DNA of 64,000 nt from Onthophagus taurus (GCF_036711975.1 NC_091972.1:5027001-5091000); one strand, 5' to 3'. Shown: positions 35,410 through 48,812, counted from the first letter of the stretch. Program-made: numbers and translations. The notes: generated from the sequence alone by a model not told the origin.

Positions 35410-37034
35410 ATGGAAAACGAAAGCGATGACATTAATAACGATTCTGTACACGAAAATGAAACTGAAATTGTAGATGGTCCACCCAGTTCTATAAAAGAAG
35501 AAGACAAAGAATCCATTGAGCAAACACAAGACATTGATGTAAACACAATCGTTCAAGGTAAGAGCAGGTTTGTATTCATTCATTCATTCAAATTCATTCA
35601 AACTGCATAAGCAAACTGGAAATAAATGTGGTTGCATAAAAAAATTCAATACATATGGAAATTCAAACATTTAAGAATCTCTGCTAGTTTATTCACCCTA
35701 TTAACATAATTTTAGCCACAACGGAACCGCAAATTGAAATGTTCCATGAAGACGCAAAAAATTTCCTTATAAATTTTTTAATTGAAAAAGATTACAAGGA
35801 TATTAAACTAGAATTAGAACCTGGAAGTAATTTGGGCGATAATTTCATGGGTTTTATTGGTAAATTAACAATAACAGCTGTAGATCAATCCGATCAAAAT
35901 AAAACTTTTAATTGGATCGTTAAAACAGCACCAAGTATAGAACATTATCGGACTGCTTTAAACATTGAAAAATGTTATCGTCGCGAATCTTACATCTACA
36001 GCGAAGTATTTCGGATTTTCGATCAATTTCAACTTGAAAAACAAGTTTTAAACCCGTTTTGTGATCACCCCAAATTTGTTTTATCATATTTAGAGAATTG
36101 TCATGAAACAATTGTAATGGAAAATATCAAAAATGATGGTTATGTTATGCGTCCGAGACAAGAACCGTTAGATTTAAATCATGTAAAATTGGTGATGAAA
36201 GCTTATGGTAAATTACACGCGTTATCTTTTGCACTGAAAGATCAAAAACCGGATGTTTTTAAAAGATTTGTTGAAAATACCCCGGATATTGTACAACATT
36301 CCATTGTGAACGGGCTCGCTAAAGAAATGCAAAAATTGGGATTACAATTATCATTGGGTGTTTTAGATCCAGTAAAAGAAGCAAAAATTTTAAATGTTTA
36401 TAAAAAATTTGTTGATAACTATTTAGATGTTGTTATTAAATTGTTGCAAGATACAAATGAGAGGGCAGTTATCGGACATGGAGATTGTTGGGTTAACAAT
36501 ATGTTATGGAAATATGAAGTAAGTTTAATTTTAAATTAAACGTAATAATTTTCATTTTTTTTTTAGTTATCAAATCAAAACATACCAACAAAAGTATGTT
36601 TATTAGATTGGCAATTATCCCGATATGGTTCCCTAGCTTGTGATTTATCTTACTTCTTTTTTACCGCTACAACAAAAGAATTCCGAGACCAACATTACGA
36701 TAACATGATAAAACTTTATTATTATACTTTATGTGGTCAGTTAAATGAACTTGGAAGTGATCCACAAAAACTTTTATCTTTCGATGAATTGCAAGAGGAA
36801 CTTGAGAAGTATTCTTTGGTTGGAATTAATATGGCAATACCGTTACTCGGGGTTATAACCAGAGATTCCGGTGATATTCCAGAATGGAGATCAGATGATG
36901 TTAATCCTGAAGAAGTACAACAACAGTGGGCTGTAGTTGGAAAAAATGCTGATGTTTATGCACAAAGAGTACGGGGAGTTATTATCGATGCATATGAAAA
37001 AGGATATTTTAAAATTTTGAATAAATTTATATAA
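35410..37034 (+). CDS. EcKinase-like (CHK domain) protein A
   Basis: Three exons, 35410-35557, 35716-36518 and 36567-37034, giving 472 residues. The first 50 or so form an acidic, disordered-looking extension (SDDINNDSVHENETEI) absent from the paralogues. A second possible start at 35739 (MFHEDAK) would give the standard form. Kinase features: GSNLGDNFMGFIGKLTIT near the nucleotide-binding site, YRRESYIYSEVF, FVLSYLENCHETIVMENI, catalytic loop HGDCWVNNMLW (H304, D306) and metal-binding LLDWQ (near 331). The fold is aminoglycoside-phosphotransferase-like. Members phosphorylate ecdysteroids or small xenobiotic alcohols in insects. The substrate here is unknown. Pairs with gene B. Confidence 0.9.
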
Positions 37035-37669
37035 TTGTTTTAAGGTTTGTTTAAGATTATGTTAATTAATTTTGATAATAAAGCTATGTTTTGTATGATT
37101 TTTGTGTATTAAAGTAAATATGCGTAAGTTGGGTTGCCTAAAATTAAAGTAACATTTTGACAATGCATTTGCAATACTATTTATTACAACAATTTTGAAA
37201 CATTGAAAATACACTGGAGTTAAAGTATCTTAATCATTTCTAATTAACTTAAGAAATAGATTTTTTGTAGATTTTATAGATATCTTAATATTAATTCGAA
37301 GTTTAGATAACTATTAATAGATGTCAGCACTAAATACGAGATCAAACTCAATATTTGCTTAATTTTATCTATTTTAAGCCCACTCAAAGCTTCTGTATGT
37401 TATTCGGGTGTGTACCGTTTTGTTAACATATCCGTGTCCAAATTTTTATATTTTATATTTATTATTAGGTAAGTTGAATTAAATTTAAATTCAAATGAGC
37501 TTTCATTTAAACATTTTATAATCAATCAAAATAAGTGGTGTTACATATAGCTAAGCAAAATACATACATAGCTTTTTTCTGTCACACCTGTCAAAGTCAA
37601 TTTGGTACATACTGATACATACTGCTGGGTCTGACACCACTTCATTGATACATACAAAAGGAGGCAGGT
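37035..37669. other. Intergenic, dispersed repeats
   Basis: Downstream of kinase A. Contains its polyadenylation words and, from about 37480, sequence with repeated GATACATAC-like words that may belong to a mobile element later split by the piggyBac-like insertion. No ends were identified. Confidence 0.35.
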
Positions 37670-37673
37670 TTAA

Positions 37674-39336
37674 CCCTTTGTGTCCCAAGAAGTCAAACAT
37701 TTTGAAATTTTGTGACAGAATCAGACAGAATTAAAACGCTATTAAAATACACTCAGTAAAGGCCTTTGGAATGAAATTTTAGCAAAATATGCAATCCCCC
37801 TATTTTCGCATAGTCTAAGTGTCAAAAAAGATGCTAATTCAAAAATTCCTGGAAACCGTGTTTATTGAAATTAAGAAATAAAACTTATTTTAAATTGAAG
37901 CTTGAAGCTTTCTGTTTAAATCGATGTATAACAATCGATGGGTTGAATTAAAAAAATATTGAGAAAAAGAGTATTGAGTTAAAACTAACATTTTCGTATA
38001 ACCTAAGAGTATCAAAAAAGATGCTATTTTAAAAATTCCTGGAAGCTGTATTTATTGAAGTTAAGGAATGAAACTTATTTTAAATTAAAGCTCAAAGTTT
38101 TCTCTTTAAAATGATGTACAATAATTGTTGGGTTGGATTGGAAAAATATAGAGAAAAAGAAAGTTGAAATAAAACTTACATTTTCGTATAACCTAAGAGT
38201 ATCAAAAAAGATGCTATTTTAAAAATTCCTGGAAGCTGTATTTATTGAAGTTAAGGAATGAAACTTATTTTAAATTAAAGCTCAGAGTTTTCTCTTTAAA
38301 ATGATGTATAATAATTGTTGGGTTGAATTGGAAAAATATTAAGAAAAAAAATGTTAAAATAAAACTTACATTTTCGTATAACCTAAAAATGTCAAAAAAG
38401 ATGCTAATTTAAAAATTCCTGGAAGCCGTATTTATTGAAATTAAGGAATGAGACTTATTCTAAATTAAAGCTCTAATCTTTCTCTTTAAAATGATATATA
38501 ATAATTGTTGGGTTGGATTGGAAAAATATTGAGAAAAAAAATGTTGAAATAAAACTTACATTTTCGTATAACCTAAAAGTGTCAAAAAAAATCCTAATTT
38601 AAAAATTCCTGGAAGCCTTGTTTATTGAAATTAAGAAATGAAACGTATTTTAAATTGAAGCTTAAAGCCTTCTGTTTAAATCGGTGTATAATAATCGTTG
38701 GGTTGAATTAGAAAAATATTGAGAAAAAGAGTATTGACTTAAAACTAACATTTTTGTATAACCTAAAAGTGTCAAAAAAGATGTTAATTTAAAAATTCCT
38801 GGAAGCCATATTTATTGAAACTAAGGAATGAGGCTTAATCTAAATTAAAGCTCAAAGCTTTCTCTTTAAAATGATGTATAATAATTGTTGGGTTGAATTG
38901 GAAAAATATTAAGAAAAAAAATGTTGAAACAACACTTACATTTAAAAGAGTCAAAAAAGATGCTAATTTAAAAATTCTTAGAAACCATGTTTATTGAAAT
39001 TAAGGAATGAGACTTATTTTAAATTTAAGCTCAATGTTTTCTTTTTAAAATGATCTGTAATAATCACACTTAATAACCATTTATCAAAGAAATACCTTCT
39101 TGAACAACAAAATTCAACAGCACCACTTTTCACTAAACTTCTAACCTCACATCTGGATGAATAAGTTTAAAGTGTACCTAAAAATCCTACAGTGCGGATT
39201 GCGACGTTTTTTATACAGATTATTTCTTGTATAGTAGAAAGTACAGACAGTTCTAAATGCGCCGAATAGATAACTACAGTTTAAAATGAGTGTTTAAAAT
39301 TACCCGTACTTTAAAGTACCGTCGGGACACAAAGGG
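37674..39336. mobile_element. Satellite-bearing piggyBac-like non-autonomous element
   Basis: Ends CCCTTTGTGTCCC (37674) and GGGACACAAAGGG (39336) are perfect inverted repeats flanked on both sides by TTAA, the piggyBac target. The interior carries about seven tandem units of about 190 bp, each with AAAAATTCCTGGAAGC, TTATTTTAAATTAAAGCTC and CATTTTCGTATAACCTAA. There is no transposase. Total 1,663 bp. Confidence 0.9.
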
Positions 39337-39340
39337 TTAA

Positions 39341-39775
39341 GGAGGCGAGAGGGGTCGCTCCCCTCAGCCCGACAGCAATAATAACAATAAATAGTACGAA
39401 GTACAAATTACTGTAAAAATGAGCTACAAAATAAAGAAAATAAACAATTAGATATCAAATTTCAATTATTTAAGTCTATTTAAATATTTAAAGTTCAAAC
39501 GTCAATTTTGACAAGTCGATTCAAACCAACTGTTACCAACTTCACAACAAATTTTACAGGTATTATAGAAAAAAGCAGCCTGTAATATTAAATAATTAAA
39601 TTTTTATTTTCTTTTACATTTTTTTAATAATTTTGTTAATAAATGTTGATTTCAGCTTGAATTAAACAATAACTTAATATATTTTATTAATACATATAAC
39701 ATATTATAAATATTTACACACCCTTTAAACATCTTAACTTATAGCAATAAAAAAAAAATAAGACCGTTTATAAAA
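39341..39775. other. Upstream region of kinase B
   Basis: Starts with a GC-richer patch (GGGGTCGCTCCCCTCAGCCC), then becomes AT-rich. The stretch near 39525-39560 resembles, inverted, DNA near 6150-6185 (CAACTTCACAACAA), so it is part of a dispersed repeat. The kinase B promoter should lie at the right end. Confidence 0.35.
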
Positions 39776-41103
39776 ATGATTGACCCAAGCATGTTAACAC
39801 TTTCGGACAATGTGAAAACACACATCATCACCTTCTTAGAAAAAAAAGGGTACACAAACATAACAATGGATGTTGAATCAGGAAGTAATATCGGAGACAA
39901 TTTCATGGGTTTCATCGGAAAACTTACAATAACAACTCTTGATGATAAAGAACAACCAAAAGTATTTAATTGGGTTGTAAAAACATGCCCAAATCTTGAT
40001 TTGCCCGACGCCGGAATCAATATAAGCGTTAGTTATTTACGAGAATCTTACATTTACACTGACGTTTTACCAACTTTTCGTCAATTTCAAGCTGAAAAAG
40101 GCGTTATACACCCTTTTCGTGAATATCCCGAATTCGTTTTATCATATTTGGAGGGTACCCATAAAAGTATTGTAATGGAAAATATAAAATTAAAAGGATA
40201 TGTATTGAAAAATCGCCAAGAACCTTTAGATTTGAATCATGTTAAATTGGCGATGAAAACTTATGCTAAATTACATGCTGTTTCTTTTGCTTTGAGAGAT
40301 CAAAAGCCGGATGTTTTCAAAAAGCTGGCTGAAAACACTGTCGATATCGTAAAAGATGTTATCAGTAATGAAGGTATACGTCAAATACAAGCGATTGGAT
40401 ATCAATTGCCTTTTAGCGCTTTGGATCCTAAAACGGACGGGAACGCTTTGGCTGCGTACAAAAAATTTGTTGATAATTATGTGGATGTGATCGTCGAGCT
40501 TTTTGAAAGTACAAACGATAAGGCTGTTATCTCACATGGGGACTGTTGGATTAATAATCTTTTATGGCAATATGAAGTAAATTAAAAAAATAACTTACAA
40601 ACGTTCCCTTAAAATAAATTATTTTTTAGATACCAGATTCGAAAATTCCAACAAACGTATGTGTCTTGGACTGGCAACAATCTCGTTGTGGTTCCCTAGC
40701 AATTGATTTATTATATTTCTTATTTAGCGGCACCACAAAAGAATTCAGAGACGAACACTTTGATAACATGATAAAACTTTATTATTACACGTTGTGTGGC
40801 CAGATAAACGAGATGGGTAGTGATCCGGAAAAGCTTTTGTCATTCGATGATTTGCAAGATCAACTAAAAAAATATTCTTTAGTTGGAATGTTTATGGCGA
40901 TACCTTTACTGCTTATTATCACTCGCAATTATACAATCGAAAAACCCGAAGTTAATATGGAAGAGGTGAAAGATATGAGTGTTTTTGTTGATACGCAGAA
41001 GCAATGGCTTATGGCCGGTGTAAATATGGAAGCTTATACTAGTAGGGTGAGGGGTGTAATTGTTGATGCTTATGAAAAAGGGTATTTTAAACAAATTTTG
41101 TAA
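39776..41103 (+). CDS. EcKinase-like (CHK domain) protein B
   Basis: Two exons, 39776-40576 and 40630-41103, giving 424 residues, the usual size for the family. Closest paralogue of A: shared GSNIGDNFMGFIGKLTITT, FVLSYLEGTHKSIVMENI, SHGDCWINNLLWQYE (H254, D256) and VCVLDWQQSRCGSLAIDLLY. Keeps the full HGD catalytic loop. The single intron lies directly after the catalytic loop, as in every other member here. Confidence 0.92.
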
Positions 41104-41294
41104 TAACACCGTTTTGGTATTTTATGTTATGATTTTATACAGTACAAATTTATTTTTTTAATAACAAATGTATTCTTGTAATATTGTTGTACCTATTTGT
41201 TGATGTATACTTTTATGGTTGATGTAATACATAATGTATGAATAAATTAATATATTTAAAACATTTCTATTATTGCCACTAAGCCGTATAAGGT

Positions 41295-41640
41295 CATATT
41301 TAGAAGCAGGGATGATTGGATGATGGGCGAGCCTCAACTTAAAAGAAGAGCCCATACCGATGCTTCAAAGAGAGTTGGATCCGATTAAATTGCTCCTCAG
41401 TTTGGACATAACCATTTTTCAAGCAGAAGTTCTTGCTATAAACTTCTGCTTCGTTTTGAACGTAGAAAAGGGACAAAAAGATGTATTGATAAACATTTTC
41501 ACGGATAGTCAGGCCACCCTAAAAGCAATAATATTTGGAGGGCAGCAGTAATAATAATTATTGCCACTTGTCAGAAAAAGCAAAAACTGATTTCTATGTC
41601 GAATTTGTCCATATCCGATACTGGGTGGACCTCATCAACG
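41295..41640 (+). mobile_element. LINE RNase H fragment
   Basis: A plus frame reads IFQAEVLAINFCFVLNV and INIFTDSQATLKAI, the core of a retrotransposon-type RNase H (E of AE, D of TDSQAT), preceded by a HTDASKR-like word in another frame. This is a short, frame-broken piece of a LINE with an RNase H domain. Confidence 0.7.
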
Positions 41641-41958
41641 ATTGAATCTACCAGATAGCTCATATTTGCCAACTTTAGATACCAAAAATGTATTAAAATC
41701 ATTTACTGTAAATTCTATAAAACTACAATTAATTTTTAGCATCAAGTTGTAAAAAAAACATGATCCATTTCTACAAGTTATCAAATATTTCTAATAACTT
41801 TTTAATTATGGAAGAATAGAAAAATAGATAAAAAAACTTCATCAGTACAATTTCACTGCAATTATCCCCTCTTTTAAATTCATTTGAACACAACATGTAT
41901 TTATTCACTTGTAAGATATCGATCAATTCAAAAGAGAAGTGATCATCAAACGTTATTA

Positions 41959-43221
41959 ATGGAAGTTCAAATGATAAATAGTGTAAAAACGGCTTTAGAT
42001 GTACTAATTGCTAAAGAGAAAATAAAAACTCCTGTAAAATTAGATGTAAATAAAGGTTCCGATGTAGGAGACGGATTTATATCGAAAAATTACGTAGTTT
42101 CAATTAAAGGTAATGATGATAAAACATTAAGTTTATTCGTAAAATATTTGCCAGAAGAAATCAGTGGAGTCTTTAAAACCATTTTTGTAAAAGCTTTTCA
42201 AACTGAACGTAGATTTTACGAAGAAATATATCCAGAGTTTACTAAATTTCAATTAAACAAAAAAATTAATGATCCATTTAATAATATTCCTGAGTATTAT
42301 AAAACGAAGGTTAATAACGGTGACGCACCTTTAATTATTATGGAAAATTTAAAATGTTTAAATTACGTTTTAAGAGATGTCAAAACTCCTATTGATGATT
42401 CTCATTTGAGAATATCAATAAAAGCTTATGCTAGATACCATGCAATTTCTTATGCCCTAAAAGATCAAGACTTTGAAACTTTTAAACGTCTTTCCGAAGA
42501 TTTAGGAGACTTTTTTAGTGACAGTTTTGAAACTGTTGGGTTACAAACAATGTTAATAAGCTCTGTTAATCAATTCATTGATAGTTTGGATCCCGTTTTG
42601 GATAAAATCATATTGGGACGTTGCAACAATCTTTTAGACCGTTTAAGTGGTGTTATTAAAAATAACCGAGAAAAAGTTGATGAATATGCTGTAATTTCCC
42701 AAGGAGATTGTCGATCAAACAATTTAATGTTCCTTTATAACGTAAGTAACAAAAATTAAATGTTATTGTTTATTAATTTTTTTTTATTTTAGGATCAAAA
42801 TCAGCCAATCGATGTTAAATTAATTGATTGGCAATGTATAAGATATAATTCACCGCTGTTGGATTTTAGTTACTTTTTTTATACATTATCCACAAAAGAA
42901 ACTTTGGATAAGATTCAAACTTACTTAAATTTTTATTACGAATCCCTATGCGAAAGGATTATTGAGTTAGGAAGTGATCCAAAAAAGTTATTTCCTCGTG
43001 AAGTTTTTATAGATCATTGGAGAAAATTCGCACCTTTCGGCCTTGCCTTATCATTTTGTGTGATTAAATTGCAGTTGTTTGAAAAGGATGAAGTCCCTGA
43101 CTTTTTTGAGAAGCAAGAGTTTGATACCGATTCGTTAACTCATGTTAATAAAAATCACAAGGATTATATTGATAGAGTTAAAGTTATTATGCAACATTTT
43201 ATTGATAATAATTTAATATAA
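41959..43221 (+). CDS. EcKinase-like (CHK domain) protein C, QGD type
   Basis: Two exons, 41959-42741 and 42793-43221, giving 403 residues. The start at 41959 (MEVQMINSVKTALD) matches the paralogues; an in-frame ATG at 41884 would add 25 residues. Motifs: GSDVGDGFISKNYVVS, LSLFVKYLPEE, APLIIMENLKC, catalytic loop QGDCRSNNLMF (Q248, D250), KLIDWQCIR and LDFSYFFYT. The usual histidine of HGD is glutamine, and the tryptophan two residues after the aspartate is arginine. Founder-like member of the second subgroup (C-H). Confidence 0.92.
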
Positions 43222-43529
43222 ATTTAAAATAAATGTATAAAAATGTGTGATTGACGTAAATATATGAATTAAATTTTGTAACGAAATTACAATGTAAATT
43301 TTGTATAGATTTTTAATGTTTTAAATAAAAAGGTGATATTAATTATTTTAGTATTATAATTTTATTAATCTCGTATACATCTGATGATGATTTATTTACC
43401 GAAATCGGTTTTATAAGTTAAAAGGGGATTAATTGTTACTCAGATTGTTAGTTGAAAAATAAAAAAATATTTTATACAAAAGTTGTTTGACTCATCACTT
43501 TTTATTACGTAAAATTATTTTCACTTATA

Positions 43530-43897
43530 CAGGATGTTCCATTTAGGCGTAGCAAAGAGTACATAAATTTGTTTAAATGGAACACCCTGTATATTTGATC
43601 ATATTATGAATACAACTAAATTTGTTTATACATCTGTATATGTTACTATTTCACAGCGTTCATAGTTCCTGAGATATTCAACTGTTCTTCCAAAATGTGC
43701 CCATTATAGGATCTTTTTAAAAACGATGTAAAATCGACATTTTTTCCTTGAAACTACGTCAGACAATAGTCAAAGCCAGTAGGTAGATGATAGTATTCAA
43801 AGATATTACATACTCTATACAGGAGGTTTATACAGCTTAGTTATTTTTGATGTTTTTCAAATGGCTTTTTCTTAAGTTTTTTAAATGGAACACGCTG
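43530..43897. mobile_element. Mariner-like MITE
   Basis: Starts CAGGATGTTCCATTTA and ends AAATGGAACACGCTG, with TA on both sides. An additional inverted copy of the end (AAATGGAACACCCTG, near 43575) gives an internal hairpin. About 370 bp, non-coding. Confidence 0.7.
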
Positions 43898-43928
43898 TAT
43901 ATTGCGTGCTAGTTAAATTGCTCATCAC

Positions 43929-45659
43929 CAGGGCACGGAACTTTTGTAACAAAACGATACGATTTCCCCCCCCCCCCCTCGTTCTCAGTGGCGTCCGCTG
44001 AGAAAATCTTGATTAAAAGAACAGCATACTATTCAGAGGGAAATTAAAATTTTAAATTAGCAAAAAATTGTATTAACAAACACTGTTCCTGAAGTAATTC
44101 TAAACAAATTTTGTTAACAACATTTTTTGATTAAATCAACGATAAGTATATAACCTCAAAAATATTAATTTTTGTAGCATACTGTTCAGTGGGAAATTAA
44201 AATTTCAAGTTAGAAAAAAATTATGTTAACAAAAATTGTTCCTGAAACAATTCTAAACAAACTTTGTCAACAATTTTTTTTGATTTAATCAATAATTAAG
44301 GAGATAACCTCAAAATAATAATTTTTCCATTTTTATACATAATCACACTTAGATGCTTAATTAATAGAGATGTAAAAAATTTTTATTAAGATAATTGATT
44401 CAAAATCGAAATTGAAACAAATTTTATTTAAAACATTTTTTGATAAAAACAATAATTATTAAGATAATTAATTTTGATAGCATACTATTCAGAGGGAAAT
44501 TAAAATTTCAAGTTAGCAAAAAAATTTATTAACAAACACTGTTCCTGAAGTAATTCTAAACAAATTTTGTTAACAACATTTTTTGATTAAATCAACAATA
44601 AGGATATAACCTCAAAGATATTAATTTTTGTAGCATACTGTTCAGTGGGAAATTAAAATTTCAAATTAGAAAAAAATTATGTTAACAAAAATTGTTCCTG
44701 AAACAATTCTAAACAAACTTTGTCAACAATTTTTTTTGATTTGATCAATAATTAAGGAGATAACCTGAAAATAATAATTTTTCCATTTTTATACATAATC
44801 ACACTTAGATTCTTAATTAATAGACATGTAAAAATTTTTTATTAAGATAATTGATTCAAAATCGAAATTGAAACATATTTTATTTAAAACATTTTTTGAT
44901 AAAAACAATAATTATTGAGATAATTAATTTTAATAGCATTCTATTCAGAGGGAAATTAAAATTTCAAGTTAGCAAAAAAATTTATTAACAAACACTGTTC
45001 CTGAAGTAATTCTAAACAAATTTTGTTAACAACATTTTTTGATTAAATCAACAATAAGTATATAACCTCAAAAATATTAATTTTTGTAGCATACTGTTCA
45101 GTGGGAAATTAAAATTTCAAGTTAGAAAAAAATTATGTTAACAAAAATTGTTCCTGAAACAATTCTAAACAAACTTTGTCAACAATTTTTTTTGATTTAA
45201 TCAATAATTAAGGAGATAACCTCAAAATAATAATTTTTCCATTTTTATCCATAATCACACTTAGATGCTTAATTAATAGAGATGTAAAAAATTTTTATTA
45301 AGATAATTGATTCAAAATCGAAATTGAAACAAATTTTATTTAAAACATTTTTTGATAAAAACAATAATTATTGAGATAATTAATTTTGATAGCATACTAT
45401 TCAGAGGGAAATTAAAATTTCAAGTTAGCAAAAAAATTTATTAACAAACACTGTTCCTGAAGTAATTCTAAACAAATATTGTTAATAAAAATTTTTGATT
45501 TGATCAATAATTAAGAACATAACGTCAAAAAAATTTGTATATATTTTTTATTGAGAAAATTGTTTTAGAATTTAATTTAGAACAACTTTTGTAAGAAATT
45601 TTCTGCTGTGAACGAGTATACGAAATCGTATCGTTTTGTTACAAAAGTTCCGTGCCCTA
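43929..45659. mobile_element. Satellite-bearing hAT-like element (455-bp family), complete copy
   Basis: Flanked by an exact 8-bp duplication CTCATCAC (43921-43928 and 45660-45667). Ends read CAGGGCACGGAACTTTTGTA and the complement of TAGGGCACGGAACTTTTGTA, an inverted repeat of about 36 bp. 8-bp duplications and (C/T)AGGG starts are hallmarks of the hAT superfamily. Inside are about 3.5 tandem units of about 455 bp, reverse-oriented relative to 21650-24155. No transposase. Lies between kinases C and D. Confidence 0.93.
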
Positions 45660-45931
45660 CTCATCACGTTCCCTTTAATTAATGATAAGTATGTCAGATA
45701 TTTAGAATTAAGAAAAAAAGTGTAATAGTATAGTAATATTGTAGAGTTTTGAATGATTTAGGTGTATTACTCTATAATAAAGTTTTTATCTGATTAAATG
45801 GATTGCTGATAAAACTGATATAATGAGTCATTTTTTAGTAATTTAATGATTAGAAAAATTTTAAGTGGTTAATAATAATTGTTATGTAATGCTATTTTTA
45901 TAATGATTTATTTTTTTATAATAAATTCGTT

Positions 45932-47195
45932 TTATAAGAAATCGCGTTCAAGAAAATGTTCCACAAGCATTTTCATGAGTTGTTGATAATCTTTTCTGCC
46001 TTCAAAGTCATCGGATGGATTAGAAATTTTTAAATCATCTCCTTCCAATAAATTTGGCATGTTATCTTTATTGGCTAACATCAAAAAGCCACCGAAAGCC
46101 ATCGTCAAACCAAATTTGGCGTATTTTTTCCAATGACTTAAATAAATCGCTTTAGGAAAAACTTTTTTTGGGTCACTTCCCAATCTTTTTAAGAAATCCG
46201 CTAAAGTATTGTAATAAAGGTTGAAGTATTTATTAAAATCTTTTATTGTATCCTTTGTGGCTACGTTGTAAAAGAAATAAGAAACATCTAAAATCGGAGA
46301 ATTAAATCGTTGGACTTGCCAATCAAGTAATTTGATATTGACGGGTTTTCCATTATCCTTAAAAATAAACATTAATTTTGTTTTGTGTCATGTTTTGATT
46401 AAATAAACTTACATCATAAAGAAACATCATGTTGTTTGACCAACAATCTCCTTGGCAAATTACAGCGTAATCATCAACAAATTTATCAACAGTACAAGCG
46501 TGATCAATTAAAATTTTCCGTAAATTTCCACACGAATGAATTAAATTTTTATCCAAATCAGAATCCAAATCATTTAAAAACATATCTATGGCCTGCCCAA
46601 AACTTTCAGCTAGCATTGATTCAAAAATCTTTGCAAAAGAATCTTTCATATCAAAAGTAAGTTTTTGAAATAAACCAGGTTTTTTGTCTTTTAACGCATA
46701 AGATAATGCGTGATACTTAGCAAAAGTCTTCAAAGCCAACACTAAGTGTTCTTCATCAATGGGAGTTTGATAATCTCGTAAAATGTAACCAGAAAGTCGC
46801 AGATTTTCCAATATAATAGGGGTATAACCATCAAATTTAACGTTAGTTTTAACATGTTTTGGGACATTATCAAAAATATTTTCTTTTAATCCCTTCTCTT
46901 CTTGAATTTTTTTCATTTCAGGATAAATTTCTTGATAAAAGCGAAACTCAACGTCAAACGCTGCTTTAAGAGATTCGATCATATCATTTTTCAATTCTGG
47001 TAAATATTTTATGAACAAATTGATCGTTTTTTCCGTATCTTTCATTTCTACAGCTAAGGTTCTTGAAGCGTAACCATCACCTAATTGAGATCCGGGCGAA
47101 ATATTTATGGTTGGTGGTGAAGCGAACTCAGTTGTTACAATATCATCGATAGCACGTTTTACATTTGGCACTAAATCTTCGACTGTATTACTCAT
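45932..47195 (-). CDS. EcKinase-like (CHK domain) protein D, QGD type
   Basis: Two exons, 47195-46413 and 46357-45932, giving 402 residues. The start MSNTVEDLVPNVKRAIDD is chosen because it aligns with E and F; an in-frame ATG lies eight codons upstream. Motifs: SPGSQLGDGYASRTLAVEM, KTINLFIKYLPE, YTPIILENLRLSGYILRD, QGDCWSNNMMFLYD (Q248, D250), IKLLDWQVQRFNSPILDVSY. Very close to E on the opposite strand about 7 kb away, so they are a recent duplicate pair. Confidence 0.93.
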
Positions 47196-47284
47196 AATGA
47201 ACGAATTAGATGAAATCAAAATCTTAACAAAACTTGCTTTTCACAATATGAAAACGATCTAATTCATTAATGTTTTAGTGCTTC

Positions 47285-47326
47285 ATTTTAATAGACGTTA
47301 TCTGATTATTTCTACAACGATAAGAG
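47285..47326 (-). promoter_or_regulatory. Conserved GATA-motif module upstream of kinase D
   Basis: Read on the minus strand: CTTATCG, then AATCAGATAACG and CTATTAAAAT. The same order and spacing occur upstream of kinases E and F. About 90-130 bp before the start codon. Confidence 0.6.
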
Positions 47327-48438
47327 TTTTTGTATTGTTTAGAGATTTGTACCAATAGATATTTATTTTTTTAATTGTCTTGCTTGTAATCGTCATAATA
47401 AAAGTTTTTCATTTTTGTAACGATGATTTGCAAGATTACTTATTTAACTGTTTAGGATCAATGACCTGTGAAGAACTTTAGGTAAGGTTATAGATGTTTC
47501 CTAATCCCAGGTATGTGGGTATGAAACCAATTGTAAGCAGTAAGATTACGATTAGACGGTCTAGGAACAACAGAATAGACCGATAATAGCCCTATGACAA
47601 AAAAGCACTTTATTTTTTCATTGGAAAGTCGGAATTTAAGTTCACCCTTTTGTTGTGCATATAATGTCGTCATTTCTGCCTAAAATTATATAATACTATC
47701 ATCAAGAAAAAACTCAAAGCATTCCACCGGATCAGAAGGGATCCGGAAACCCAGCAATAAGATCGGATTTTTGCCAGTTTCTTTTTTTTGGTAAGTTCTT
47801 TTGTATTTCTGACAAAGGTTTGCAGTGTCGTTATCATCAGTTGTGAAAGTCCGTCCTAGATTTGTAATTTTCGCCATAGCTTCCGCTTGAAGCTGTCGAC
47901 CATCCAGTTATTGATATCGTTGCAGAAGTCTTCATTGCCGCTATCTTCAGCACTTATGGTGCTGAACCATCATCTGGAGGAGTGATAAATACAGCCTGAT
48001 TCAGAGTAAGCGCCTTATTTTTTTTTAGCCACACTATGGGTACTACTTTCAAAATATTTGGCAGTAATATGTTTTGGGTCATTCTCTACACGATGGTGAT
48101 GCCACATTTTCAATTGGAAGAATTATTTCAAATTGGCGACTGTCAACTTTTTTTTTTTAATGGAATGCCAAATTTTTTTTTTTATTATTGAGGTCCTAAA
48201 AACATTCTTTATACGATAGTATTTTGTTTTTCTTAAAAATTCATTTCTTTCCCCATCAAAAAGCACACATTTTAATCTAGTAGCGCATGAATGTTTTACA
48301 CTCGATGTTATTTTTGTCCAAATATCAAGTAGCGCTAGACACAAAAGAAACAATTAAACTTTATTTTGTAATAAACATCTACTTATTTATTTATTTTGAC
48401 AAAAATAACATCGAATGTAAAACATTCATGCGCTACTA

Positions 48439-48812
48439 TACTCTGTTTTTAAACCAGGAGGAGTAAACGCGAAAGTCAGATTTACACTAGGAAATATCAC
48501 CAGAAAATATCACTAGATATTTTGGCGGTAAATTTAAATTAATAATTGTTATTATTTATTTATTTACTTATTATTGTATTTATTTTCGTTGGTACTAAAC
48601 ATACAAATTAACATTGAAGTTATGAGTGTATTTATTTCAAAATATAATAAAGAAGGACACAATAATGACACAAAACTGTCGAATTGTCAATAACCTAACC
48701 TTCAAATTCAAAATTGCCTGTGTGTGAACCTTTCTCGCATTCAACCAATCACGTGCAAGGTCAATCTAGTGACAAATTTAAAATACTCCTCCTGGTTTAA
48801 AAACAGAGTATA
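48439..48812. mobile_element. MITE, copy 1 of a pair
   Basis: Inverted ends of about 28 bp: TACTCTGTTTTTAAACCAGG at the left and its complement at the right, with TA on each side. About 374 bp, non-coding. Confidence 0.8.

Noticed and set aside
48123-48353. Short minus-strand frame near 48 kb
   Set aside because: Falls in an arm of the foldback element and is repeated, inverted, at the other arm.
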